The notes under the pieces: generated by a model | What the model saw: the letters and a program-made list of their open reading frames with translations, nothing else | Told to the model about the DNA's origin: nothing | Databases searched by the model: none | Shown here: piece after piece, positions 30,137-41,539 of the stretch | Layout of the letters: every line of letters begins with the position of its first letter | How positions within the stretch are numbered: the stretch's first letter is position 1 | From: Isoetes taiwanensis | Taxonomy: Eukaryota; Streptophyta; Lycopodiopsida; Isoetales; Isoetaceae | Reading direction: 5' to 3' | Assembly: GCA_021234155.1 (NCBI GenBank) | Contig: JAJEKV010000031.1 | Coordinates: forward strand, 15,768,885-15,832,884 | Length of the DNA: 64,000 nt | Made by a program: the position numbers and the translations under genes

Positions 30137-32820
30137 ATTTCATATTCTAAAATCTTAGGCAAAACAGTATAAAGGTTCGATATTCCCTTAAAATCTTAAG
30201 CGAACTCGTATTTCATATTTAAAAATCATAGGCACCTCCAATCATAAATGACCATAAGTGAAACGAGAGGTGCCCAGAGGCCCCAACATACGATCTGGGC
30301 CGTAGGATAGATGGATCTGACGACTATAGTAGTCCAGGGTGCATCTCGTTACATGGGATAAATCTGGGTAGGCCCAATTGCTCCTAAGTGAAAAACATTG
30401 TCCAACTTATTGCCAGCTATACATCATGAACTCTGACTTTGAAAGAAAATCTCAATGCAAAATGTGACTTCCAATTAACATCTGAACCTGATACAATCAC
30501 AAGAAAAGCCAATTGATATGCACTAGCATATAATTTGATGGATGAGGTGTACACAAAAGTAGATTAATCGATAGACTAATGTGAGATTGTTCACAATGAT
30601 AAGATGTCCAAGCATATAATTGTTGTATATGGTAATGAAATTGCACGTATTTTTGTAGATCGAAACCTCCAACTGATAGGGACATATGCATACATGGTAA
30701 GTTCAGTAACTTGCAACCTATAGACGTCATCAATCCTAAATGTAACCCAATGACTTATCCATGTTGCTTCCCCCTAGAAAGCAATGTTGGAGTCCATTGC
30801 ATGGAAGGGATAATTTATCAACTAAAAGAACAATAGTCATGTTGTAATTTTATGCATGTAGGCTTGCATTTTGTATGAATCAAAATAATAAACATGCAAT
30901 TCAATCACCTTGCAGGTGTTGATTTGCTACACAAAAATACATCGTTAATGCGTATGTGAAATTAGAAGGAGAAATTCTCAAATTTAAAAAACTTCTGACC
31001 AAGGTCTAAACTCTGGCATGACGATGATATCGCTTTCAACTTTTCAAGGATCTATACATTCACATGTAATTCCAGTTGTGTTAAAATCTACAGGAACTTA
31101 TATGCCCCATTTTTAAATGGACGACCCTAGTTATAATATTTTTTCCATTGGCAGGGGAGTCTTTAAAGGAAGGAAGGAAGGAAGGTACTTGAAGTGACTA
31201 AATGACAAGTGTTTGCTAGGAGCTAAGACAAAAACATACATTATTGAGTTTCAAAAAGGGCTTGCCACTGTTAAAAACCTTACAAAACGCCTAATCTAGC
31301 TAGCATGAATTCCTTGGGTCCCCCATTCCTCGAGTCCCTTGAACTCTCCACGCCAAACTTGCATTGATCCCTTGGTGTGCAATCCTCAATCGTTCCGGAA
31401 CGATTCTATCCGATCTCTTTTCCTTGAGATCTATGATCTCTTATATAGTATACCAACTCTAATGGCATGCCGTCATGCATATGCATGCATGCATGTGTTA
31501 ATTCTAGTGAACAACCACTAAACTGGTTGTCTTTAGACACCTGGCCCTTCTATTATGCATTAATGGCACTTGTACTTTAAACCTATAATCCTTAGGTTTA
31601 ACGGTCATATATGACCTATAGCCCAATATATGTATGTAACACGCCTATATGACCTAGAGCCTAACATACGTAAGAGCCACATTGTATCATATATTGCTCG
31701 TACTGGATAAGAAAATTGAAATGATTGAACAGATAGATATAATAATTAGTGAAAAGATACCAGACGCTACATTCGACCCTACCTACATGATCTTAAAATT
31801 AATCTTGGTGACTTTGCAGACAAGTTTGTATGGCAAGTTGCAACATTAAATAAATTACAGGCCATAAAGATGATAGAAGCAAGACTTGAAGAGGTTCCAA
31901 ACATCAATTTCAAAATCCCCATAAATTATAGTAATACTCTAGACTCGCAAGGTAAAGTGCAATTGGCTTAAGAGAAATTATGCATCAAGGGTCATAAAAG
32001 AAGACTCGTGAAAAGGAAAGAAAATAGACAATTGTCAACCTGATGTAGGTAACCACCTCTGCTAAGTTCTCTGAATGCGTCTAGAATCAAACGCATGGCC
32101 ACTTCAGTTTCAACACATTCAAAATAACCATACTTATGACTACAATGCAAAATTTATCAATATGTGAGAATACCAAAACTTTTTCAAAATGTTTCCAGTG
32201 TATAAGATAAGTGTATGATAAGCCTAAATGCTATGCAGTGTTAATACCATGTTTACAACAAGTTTTTCAACATCTGTGGCGTTACTGCTGACTTGTAGTC
32301 AACAAATTATCATGCCCTTCTGTCCTATCCTTATGCTATGGATGTCTCACTATATAGAGCTACTCTGCATGCTGTCAGCATTAGATAGTTTCTACATATA
32401 CTAAGAAGGAGACATATTGGCAGCGAGCAAAGTACCGAAGAGAATTTAATTCTTCTTGAATATTATATAACGATCTAAATAGAGAATAAGACACAATCTA
32501 GCTTTTTAGATGGTCAAGCAACTCTGAATATTCGTTTTCAAACTATATTCAGCAATAACCCTAGTTCAAGAAAATAGATGATCTTTAACATGATGATAAA
32601 CCTATGCAAAAATGGAAGGACATGCCACAAATATTTGTAAATTAGCAATCAAGCTGCAAGACAGTTAAACCTTTTAACTATGACTATAACATCAGGCTGT
32701 ATATATCTTTATCCAAAATGCATTTACCTGTTGCAAGAGAAAATAGTCAGAGAAAAGGTCTTTTGGTATCTACAGCTCCAAACATAAAAAATTTCTAGAC
32801 CTGGAGCTAGTGTTTTGTTA
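30137..32820. other. intergenic; weak exon-like stretch at 31819-31971
   Basis: Mostly AT-rich. A TGACTTTGCAG acceptor-like site at about 31818 is followed by a 50-codon open stretch (KFVWQVATLNKLQAIKMIEA and on) ending in TAA. Its composition is protein-like but I do not recognise the family. An AAGG tetramer run lies at 31164-31185 and a CATG-rich run near 31475-31495. Confidence 0.35.
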
Positions 32821-32911
32821 TGTGGAATGGGAATAGGGAGTGTATTTCGGACTGGCGCTCCCGGCTGCTGGCTACCCCTGCCAGTCCGAACATGATCTGT
32901 TCCTATTCACA
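32821..32911. repeat. 91-bp hairpin (inverted repeat)
   Basis: The arms TTCGGACTGGC (32846-32856) and GCCAGTCCGAA (32880-32890) are perfect complements. Pairing extends outward with bulges through GGAATAGG against CCTATTC to the ends. The loop is about 23 bases, GC-rich. It stands out from AT-rich surroundings. Its shape is like a small-RNA precursor or a foldback MITE; no known microRNA sequence was recognised. Confidence 0.55.
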
Positions 32912-35597
32912 GCGTCAAGGAAAGCCAAGAACTAGCTGCAGAGCGAAGAAATGGAGCTGGGAGCGAAAAACCTTGACCTTGAATCGTTGAATCCGCCATC
33001 AGACTTGCTCGCAAATCATGTGAGAAATAGGCTGCATCAGGTCATCGCCAGAATGCATAGTGATTTACCATTCTTGATTTGAATGGTCACCACATGGCGG
33101 CTGTTCATTGGCTGATAATCAAGAATGAAGACTCACTTTCCTCGACGTCTGTAACACAGGCAATCCATGTATGGTCTTAAGAAAACCTGTAAAAATACTC
33201 ATTGCTATTTTATGAAATCTTATGTTTATGTTCTCTATTGCGGAAAAAAATGGCTTGGATCGTATTTCTAGCTTCATGAATCATCATCCATCAATGAAGA
33301 TCAGTATCAGCAGCATAGTGTATTATTATGAATAGCAACAAGGTGTTAGTAAAAACAACACGGTTTATGATGATGAGCAATGGCCCGGTTTGAAGGACTC
33401 GAATCACTCATTCAAGAAAAAAGAACCTTTGAGAATCATTCAAGTAAATCATATCAAATTTTGTGCTATATTTCTAGTTTTGTGGGATGATCAAAGTTCA
33501 CAGTTTTGTTCCAAATGTGACTAAATCGAATTTCCAACGACTATGCAAGTAGTTTGGTGCTACTATTTTTCAGATTTTTGGCATCCTCGAGGAAGGAGCA
33601 CCAATCTTTATTACGTTGACTTCAGTTCAGATATGCCATGTTTTAATTCTAAGTATTCTATCATGATCCTTATGCAAAGGGAGCACCAAAACTGTTTTCA
33701 AATTGTACTAATTCGAAGGTCATAATATGATTTTATAATAAAGTGTCATCAACCCCTTCATCCCGTGCAATGCATTATGGCAAAGTCACTCTGTGGACTG
33801 CTTTTTATTGTCTATAAAAAACACCCAAGTGGATTGCCTTTGATAAAAGCATTTGTGCAAAAAGTAAAATCAACATGAAAGAAAAAGCCTGAATCTCCTG
33901 CTCTTTTCTGTAAAAAAAATCCTGAATTTTCGTAGCATCACGGAGCACAAATTTACACTAAATGGAGCATCAAGGGCAGGGGCTTGTCCAAATATGCTTT
34001 TCAAGACCAAGTCCGTAACCAATGGGGTGTGCTTTTACAAGCGTTTACTCTCGCTATACATGTTGAAAAATAATTGCATAGAAGCCTTAGCCAAATTGTT
34101 GTCAGGAACATAGAGCAGAACAATGATTTGCAAACTATTTATCATCCTTATGGTTTGGTAACTCCAACGTGTCAGATTATTTATGATCGTGAAGCTGTGG
34201 TATAATTTAATAGATTCACAATATTTTATTTGGCATCATATGAATTCATTCTCTAGCATGTCGATTTGGACTGAATTCCAGCACATTACATGTGGCCATG
34301 ATTCCTTGGCCAAAGTTCTGCTATCCAACATGAGTAGCAACTAAGATGCCGTTACCATAGCACTAAAAGGTTGATGTGTTATTTAAAGATCTAAGATATA
34401 TCTACTTTTTAGAAACGTTATATAGCAATCGATTTAGAGTGCATGATCAAACATTTATAATGAAGATGCCTATAAAAAGCACAATGGAGAATCAGGTAGC
34501 AAGGAAAAGTAGTACCGCACATGAATGATCTAAGAGCTTCTATCCTCACAACAGGTAACAGAGCTTGCATAACAGATAGATGCAAAGTGTAGGAAATACC
34601 TGAGAATCAGCAGAAGAAGAATAAGACAGAGCATCGGCAAGAAAAAAAGGCAAGGGCCTTCATAAAAACTGCCTAAAATCTTCTTTTGACATCAGGAAAG
34701 TGCAACCCTAACAAGCACTGCAAAAAACCACAATGATCTCAAACAATAAGTTACATCCCGGTAGACAAAAAAGAACACAGATTCCTCACCAATTTGATTT
34801 GAAAAAAATGTACTTAAGGATTGCAGATGATCTTTTGCATATGGGCCTACTGGATAAGAGCCAACGGGAGGAGTTCATAAATTTGTAGGTCCAAAGGAAG
34901 AAACTAGTGAGCTTGAATTGTTTGTCTCGTTTACTATCTACGGTTACGTTTGTTCCTTTAGCTCGCTTACTTCTATTTGATTCCTTTAGTCATGGTTGAT
35001 TCACGCCTTCTGTCACGATTTCAAAATTTTCCAGGTTTTTCTCATAAATGTCTTTAAGGGTTCTATACATGCTCTTTTATTAGAAATGCTCAGATATTTC
35101 TCAGGGATGCGACCTTAGTTATATTGGATTCTTTCCTCAATAAATCTACTTCATATTCCATTAGATTTCTCATAGAATATCTTGCCTTTAGCATCGGTTG
35201 TATTATATCGCTTCATGTTATTTGAGATTTTTTCATTTGCAACTATTGTTGTCCCATGTACGCTTGGCTGTTTCGTTAATTTGGTCTGCTTTTTACTTCA
35301 TACCTTGACTTATCCCACGTATTCCAACGTTCCTTATTTCTTGATTCCGTTTCTTTTAATCTATTTTTTGTCTCTTTAACCTATAATATCTCCTTATTTC
35401 TCTCTCCATTTGTCCATATTCAATACCTCCTTTTCGGTTTGGCCTAATATGTCATCGTCCCACCTCTTCCCTTGTCCAGTGCCCTTTCCGCCTTTACTTT
35501 GATTGGCCTCATTTTTCTCCATGGTTTTTCCCGACTTCATTATCTCATTGACTCCATTAGTTCCTCAGTCCATCATAATTGTGCAAATTTATCCCCC
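32912..35597. other. intergenic, nothing recognised
   Basis: AT-rich, no ORF with family resemblance. Several small ORFs (for example 33543-33725 and 35182-35379) lack coding character. Confidence 0.4.
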
Positions 35598-36574
35598 TTT
35601 TTTTTTTTTTTGGATGGCAAGGTTGTTTTTCTATTCATTTAGGAAAGGTACATATCAGAAGATTCACATATAGTGAAGTGGTCACATAAAGTGACCCCGG
35701 GGGGTTCACCTAGATTATGGGGTATGAAACATGTGAGTGCACCAAATGGGTTTTTTTATTGCCTCTCTGGTACCGTATACGTAAGAAAAATATAAGTTTT
35801 TTATAGTTTGAATGTCGTACAGATACCAGAGGGAGTGTGGTGGCGCCAGTGTTCGATTCGTATTCGTACTGTAAGGGCCCGTCATCTTTTGGTGAGCTTC
35901 TACTGTTGGGGATTCTGTGATAATATGAATAATATATATTATATATGTAAAAAATAATAGAGATATCGTATATGTATGGAAGGGGTTGTCAAGTAAAAGT
36001 GTTTTAGGCAAGTACTTATATGATATGGGTTACATTCTTTTACAAATAATGTAGTCGTATACAAAGGGTTTTTCATATGGAACTGTCGTATACAATGGGT
36101 TTTTTGGCAACCTAAGGAACGCACATGGCATATATACCTATAATAGAGGTGAATCCCCCGGGAAAGTGACAAAATTTGTCTCTGTACTCCTCATAATCGG
36201 GTACTGAGGTAAAATTGAGACATGAACATCATTAGATCAAAAAATAGTAGCAGTTCTGTCTACTTAGTTAACCACATCTAGTAGATCCTGCAGAGTGAGA
36301 TCTTTCACAGCAGTGGTCCCAAAAATGTTTAGCATCTCGCCCGACTTTGCGATCTTTGTGAAGATTTTGGTGAAGTCGAAGCGACTTTTTCTGCCATGCA
36401 TGAGCAAAGAAAAGACGAAGAATCTTTTTTTGTTGAATCCAAATGCATGATCTTTTTGATAGCAGAGGAATGGATGACTTCTTGCTTTTTAGGTTGTTGA
36501 TTCTCCAAACCTTGAGATGGGGCTTGTTCGAAGGTGGATCTTTTTGATATCGGTTAGATTGAGTACACAAAAAG
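35598..36574 (-). other. poly-T run and possible LINE 3' region, minus strand
   Basis: A 14-base T run (35598-35611), that is a poly-A tail on the minus strand, is followed by GGATGGCAAGGTTG. The next 960 bases lead to the coding end of the minus-strand LINE. The region near 36470-36610 carries three copies of GGAATGGATGACTTCTTGCT, two of them next to a repeated GAGTACACAAAAGTTAAATA, a local duplication. Whether all of this belongs to the LINE is not certain. Confidence 0.4.
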
Positions 36575-38694
36575 TTAAATAGAGGAATGGATGACTTCTT
36601 GCTTGAGTACACAAAAGTTAAATAGACCCTGGAATCTGCCAATTTGATCCCAGTCTTTGTCATAGTTGTCACCCTTGTGTATTCTATGAGCCATTGCCAT
36701 CTCTTGCAGGGCAGCAAGAAAGATATTTTTCAGCCAAATAATGCTCATCTCTTTGTATTGGATAGCTACCAAATTCCTGTGTTTCCATATTATCCAACAA
36801 CACAAGGTACGGATGGAGTTTATTAATTTTGTTTTCCCATCAAGAAATTCCAGAATGTTTGTAGGAAAGCCAAAATTTAGTTGAGTTGTCCATGTCCAGA
36901 ATTCCTCAATTTTTGGGCAGAGGAATACATGATTAGATGTTTCTTCCCTGCCACAACCCAAAGGATAGAGTTTTGAGGTCTGAGTATCATATGTAGCCCT
37001 TGATGCATTGGTATGCAAGGATTGCTGAATGACCAGCCATCTGAAAGCCATCATCTTTGCAGCTCCATATGTCCTCCAGCTTTTCAGACAAATTCTCTTA
37101 TATTTCCTTTCACTGCATCCCCAAAGTCTATTGCCTTTTGATTGAACATTTGGGAGTAAAGCCTGGTATTAAGTGTCCACTGATTGGTTCCCAGGGCTAA
37201 TTCTGAGTAATTAGAGATGGAGGCCATAACTATTGTGAAAATCTCCTTATCCAGTTTTGAACACATTTGAAAGGCAGAGCCGGCATATTGTAGATATGCA
37301 AGGATCATAACGATGTCGGAAGGCATTAACACAGAGGCATCTGTGGATAACCTGCCACCATAGTGCAGAGACTTTAGCAACTTATCCCAAAGCCATTGCC
37401 ATGTACGACGCAAAGTGGGCTGTGGAACCTGTAGCTGCCACCCATCTGGCAACTAGAGGGCGTGGTGCTAAAAGCAGGCGATATACTAATTTGACAAAGT
37501 GCTTGCCTTTGTGAATATTTTCATGACAATTCCAAGGCATCCTTTCGGTAACAGCAACCTGCACCATAAGAGGCAAAAATTTTGCGACCTTCTCCCATAC
37601 AGACACATCCCAACGAGAGAGCAGGAACTTTGCTTGAAATTCAGGCCACGACAATAGGCGGCCGTCTTCATACCATGCTTGAATAGAAACAATGCTTGCA
37701 AGAACCCATCATCTCTGTGTAAAGGGATGAACTAATGCTGCCAGTGGAGGTGCTGAGGGGTTTGGAGGCAGTGGTGTGGAGTCTCCAATAGGGTGTGGAT
37801 GGAAGAGCATGGCCAAAAGAGTTGTTTGACTGCTCCCATGCTGTCAATAATCCATGTAGAAATGGAGAAGCACTTGGAAAAGGCTGTAGAGGCTGAAATA
37901 ATGCCCAAGAGGGATATAGTGACCAAGAGCTTATCTAAGAGGCGTAAACTAGGAGAGTCGTCTTCACCATTCAAGAGTCTCCAAATGAACTTTGAAATAA
38001 GGACTTGCTCTGCAGTAAAAAGTCCATCATACCCAGACCACCTGCCCATCTTGGAAGGATGCACTTCGACCAAGCCACCTTAATCACAACACCTTCCTCA
38101 GTACCCGCCCATATAAAGTTCTGAACTATTGCAATGAGCTCACGTACTTTGATCTGTGGGGCTAGCAATAAGGATGCCATATAGATATGGGTACTACTAA
38201 GGATTGACTTGGCCACTGTAATGCGACCTGCTAGAGACAACTTTGTCGTAGACCACCAGAACAAGTGCTTCTCCAAACCCTTAATGAGCTCCTCCCATGC
38301 AGCTCCAGCAGTAATATGGTGCCAACTGAAATTCCCAACAACTTGATGGCATGTCCATGAGCAAGTAATTTCCATGGATAATCATGAACAAACGTCGGAG
38401 TCGAAGTATCCAATGTCCATAAAGCTGTACACTTCTGCTACCCCTTAAGGACACCGGAAGCCAGTGAGAAAGTGTCTAAGAGCAATTTGGCAGATTCTAG
38501 ATTCTCAACATTAGTGACCAGAAAGAGGAACATGTCATTTGCATATTGATTGCAAACCTCTTGTGTGCCATCCTCCATAGAGAAGGCCCTCTGTGATTGC
38601 AACAGTGAATAACTGCGACAAAGTCTCTGCGACAATTATGAAAAGCAGTGGTGCTATATAAAGGGCATCCCTGGCGAATACCACGACCATTCAT
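36575..38694 (-). pseudogene. L1-type LINE reverse transcriptase, 5'-truncated and broken
   Basis: On the minus strand, in order: GRGIRQGCPL (RT motif, 38690-38660); QYANDMFLFL (catalytic box YADD, here YAND) followed by DTFSLASGVLKG; RT thumb-like SLAGRITVAKSILSSTHIYM with IVQNFIWAG and GGLGMMDF (37971-38300). Then a zinc-containing C-terminal (zf-RVT-like) region follows, with FRWLVIQQSLHTN and HVFLCPKIEEFWTW (36575-37054). Frames change several times. The endonuclease and early RT are missing, as expected of 5'-truncated LINE insertions. An Asp to Asn change in the catalytic box would abolish activity even without the frameshifts. Confidence 0.8.
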
Positions 38695-39430
38695 TTATTT
38701 TCCTATTTCAACACATGTTTCAAGCGTCTGCTTGAATACCGGTTTCAAGCGTCTGCTTCAATGCCGTTTCAAGCATATCTTTTTGCTAAAAACTAGTTTC
38801 AAGCACCTCTTTTATGCATTATTTGCATCATCTGATGTCCATATCTCCGGCTCATCTAAAGATCGCTAGGTCTGCTCTTGAATCTGTAAACTGTGATTTT
38901 CCTTCTGTTGCGTTCGTTACTTTGGCAACAAATCTGTTTGTATCTTGCTGCTATGATAATCTACTCCAGATATGATTTAAGGGGAAGGTTAATAAGGTGG
39001 TTTAAAATATATCTTCAAGAAGAAGGCCAGAGATAAATTATGGAGACACCAATTACATAAGAGTTCTTACACAAGTTGTTAAAGTGATAGATGTGCAAGC
39101 ACTTGCAAAGACATGCGCGCTCCTATGAAAGAACCGAGGGAGATTATCCTATATCAGAACTATTGAGACGTGAAGAACACAAATTTGAGCTCCTCAAAAT
39201 TCCTTCTGTTGCATTTGTTAGATGTATACTTTGATGGAAGATTCAAGGGCCAGGTTTCTTGTTTTGCTTCTCTATTGATCTAGCTATGAATGGAGCAATC
39301 CACAAAAAACAGAGCATAAATCAAAACCGATGCAAACTGCAAGGCATTGATGCAAACTGCGGAAGAAAGAGGAAAAAAAAAACAAAAAAAAACCAAGACT
39401 GGAACTTTCACCTACCGGTGGATCACGTGC
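38695..39430. other. intergenic; short TTTCAAGC repeats
   Basis: TTTCAAGCGTCTGCTT occurs twice, and related TTTCAAGC words four or more times, at 38715-38800, just beyond the truncated LINE end. Nothing else was recognised. Confidence 0.45.
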
Positions 39431-39544
39431 GGTAACCCACGGGCAGTCGACGGTTTCTGGCGAGAAACCGGCAGGCTAACGCCCCTCGCGGCGGCGCCGC
39501 CTGCCGGTTTCCCGCCGGAAACCCTCTCCTACCCGTGGGTTCCC
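39431..39544. repeat. GC-rich 114-bp inverted repeat
   Basis: Left arm 39431-39476 (GGTAACCCACGGG to GAAACCGGCAGGC) pairs with right arm 39499-39544 (GCCTGCCGGTTTC to CCCGTGGGTTCCC) along about 45 bases with few mismatches. The loop is about 22 bases and contains GCGGCGGCGCCGC. Very GC-rich within AT-rich DNA. A foldback element or structured RNA source is possible; no transposase or target duplication was seen. Confidence 0.65.
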
Positions 39545-40117
39545 TAGCACATATTCTTTACCCTCTGCGCTAATTATCCCAGTTACTCCGCCAGTCCTAC
39601 TTATGTAGGCATATATGGATCGTTCTTGGGTTGAGTTGGTCGCCTTTTCTTTGTAGGTTTCTATTATTCATGTTCTACCGCATCCTTTTTTCATAGGACC
39701 CATCCTAGGAATGCTTGTTATTCTGATGCCTTATTTTCCCCTTCGGACTAGTTTTCTTATTGTGCATTTGTAGCCATGGTTACTAAGACTTGTAGACTTT
39801 CAGTGGGCTTCGGCCCCTAGGCATAAGGGCGGTTTACTAACATGTACACATAAAGGACAAGGAAATAAAGAACAAGGAAATTTCATATAATATAGAGAAT
39901 GCCCATACCTGCGTTGGGGAAATTCCCCGGAACACTGTTTTGCTACCGTCCATGTTGGCCAAAAATCCGTCCTATGACCCAACACGTCAAATCTCTTGCC
40001 GCCCAGTTTTTTTGGTTTTTCGGATTCCTCCCGCCCAGAATAGTAATAACTGGTATTTATATCCTGTTTTAATTTCGTTCTAGTCTCTTTTTCTGTCGAC
40101 GGAGAGCAGGAGCAGGA
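39545..40117. other. intergenic, nothing recognised
   Basis: No family-like ORF on either strand; the 108-codon minus-strand ORF near 39800-40126 has no recognised motif. Confidence 0.4.
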
Positions 40118-40250
40118 ACCGCCCATTCTTCCCTCTACTTGATTCGTGTATACTTGAGGCGGAAGGCATTTGTAACCCTATTATTCTCAGCGACTGAAGC
40201 CCATGTGGCATTGTCCTTGTGTGGTTTTCTCCAGCATGGTGATGGAAGGA
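40118..40250 (+). repeat. 133-bp direct repeat, copy 1
   Basis: From ACCGCCCATTCTTCCCTC to GGTGATGGAAGGA. It matches 40347-40479 at about 90 percent or more, offset 229 bases, with an unrelated 96-base spacer. It lies about 1.3 kb upstream of the receptor kinase start. A duplicated promoter or 5' exon segment is possible. Confidence 0.75.
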
Positions 40251-40346
40251 GCCGCATATATCATAGGTTATCTTGCTTCAGGTTTGAGCTTTTTTTCCAG
40301 ATTGGACATGCTTTTGCTGTTTCAAACTTGTTTTCTAGTATAATCT

Positions 40347-40479
40347 ACCGCCAATTCTTCCCTCTTCTTGATTCGTGTATACTTGAGGTGGAAGGCATTT
40401 GTAGCCCTATTATTCTCAGCGACTGAAGCCCCTGTGGCATTGTCCTTGTGCGATTTGCTCCAGCTTGGTGATGGAAGGA
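40347..40479 (+). repeat. 133-bp direct repeat, copy 2
   Basis: Second copy of 40118-40250 with a few substitutions, for example GGCGGAAGG against GGTGGAAGG. Confidence 0.75.
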
Positions 40480-41539
40480 TCCAAGCATTATTCTTGGGCT
40501 GCTTTATGTATTTGATTTATTTTAGACTAAGATGATGGCAATTATAATCACCAATAATACTACAGTACTTTTTGTTTCAGATTGGTCTACTCTGACCCAA
40601 AATAATTCCAGATTCTCAAGGTTTGCTCTTTGAAACTGATTGTCTTCTTGACATATTCTTAAGCTGAAGCACCATTTCATGTAAATACAAAAATTAGATG
40701 CTTTGAGTTTTCATAAATCATGACTCATAATGCAGCCATGATAGGCTAAATAGTTCTTATTGATGTGCATAGTATTTCGATTTGCTCTTATATGCATCTT
40801 TCTTGTCTTATCTTTAACAAAACTATAAACATATACTTTTTTGCTCTTACACAAGGCACGATTGTTTTACAGCTCGATTATAAGATGTGTAATGTGCTTG
40901 AAGAAGTTAGGAGATCCAGATGTGCAGTACTTAATCAAGAGCTTGAAGAATTTAGAAGATGGATCTAAAACTTTTCTGAATGAAGGATTCATTATTTCAT
41001 TCTCAAACTTTGGATGCATTTAAACCTTACATGCATCAAGAGATGGATTAATGACTTGTAATTTCTTCTACAGTAATAATACAAATTGTTGAGTAATTGT
41101 TTGTTTCCGGTATGAATAATAGTTGTAGGAAGCTTCCAATTGAAAGTTGTAAATTCCGATTGCCTGTAAAAGTATTAGGAATTTTTCCTATTAAAACAAT
41201 TCTATTCTATTCTATTAAGAAAAAAAGTTTCACAAACACTGGCCCATACCCGTTGAACTCCTGTTTGCCAGCTAAACCGGCCATGTGGAAAAAGTAAACT
41301 ACTAAAACCTCCGGTCAAATGGACAAAAAACAGCTCTTGTGCATAATTACATCAGATTCAGAGTGGCCAATACATAGTTCTGCAGCCGCGTTACCCCTGT
41401 GATCTGCCGGACTGGCTATGGAGGACCAATAACCTCCGGCGCTCACCCAGGTACTCCGTTTCTGCCCATTTATTCCATCGCCGCAGATTTTCCTTGCATA
41501 GCCATTCCGATCTTCAAAAATGTGAAGCAAATCTGGGAC
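40480..41539 (+). promoter_or_regulatory. upstream region of receptor kinase gene
   Basis: About 1 kb before the ATG. It holds a (TTCTA) pentamer run at about 41203-41218 following TATTAAAACAA, which resembles the simple-repeat tails of the retro-fragments at 16349 and 60993. No clear TATA box at an obvious distance was identified. A CDS-like stretch near 40900-40970 is open in two frames but not recognised. Confidence 0.35.

Noticed and set aside
31819-31971. Exon of a host gene
   Set aside because: A single open stretch with an acceptor-like site but no recognised family or partner exons; kept only as a note in the region entry.
32821-32911. miR166 precursor (TCGGAC start)
   Set aside because: Only the first few bases recall miR166; the rest of the mature sequence does not match.
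41399-41539. Upstream in-frame ATG as receptor kinase start
   Set aside because: It would put 47 non-hydrophobic residues before the signal peptide; ATG 41540 gives the usual family N-terminus and length.
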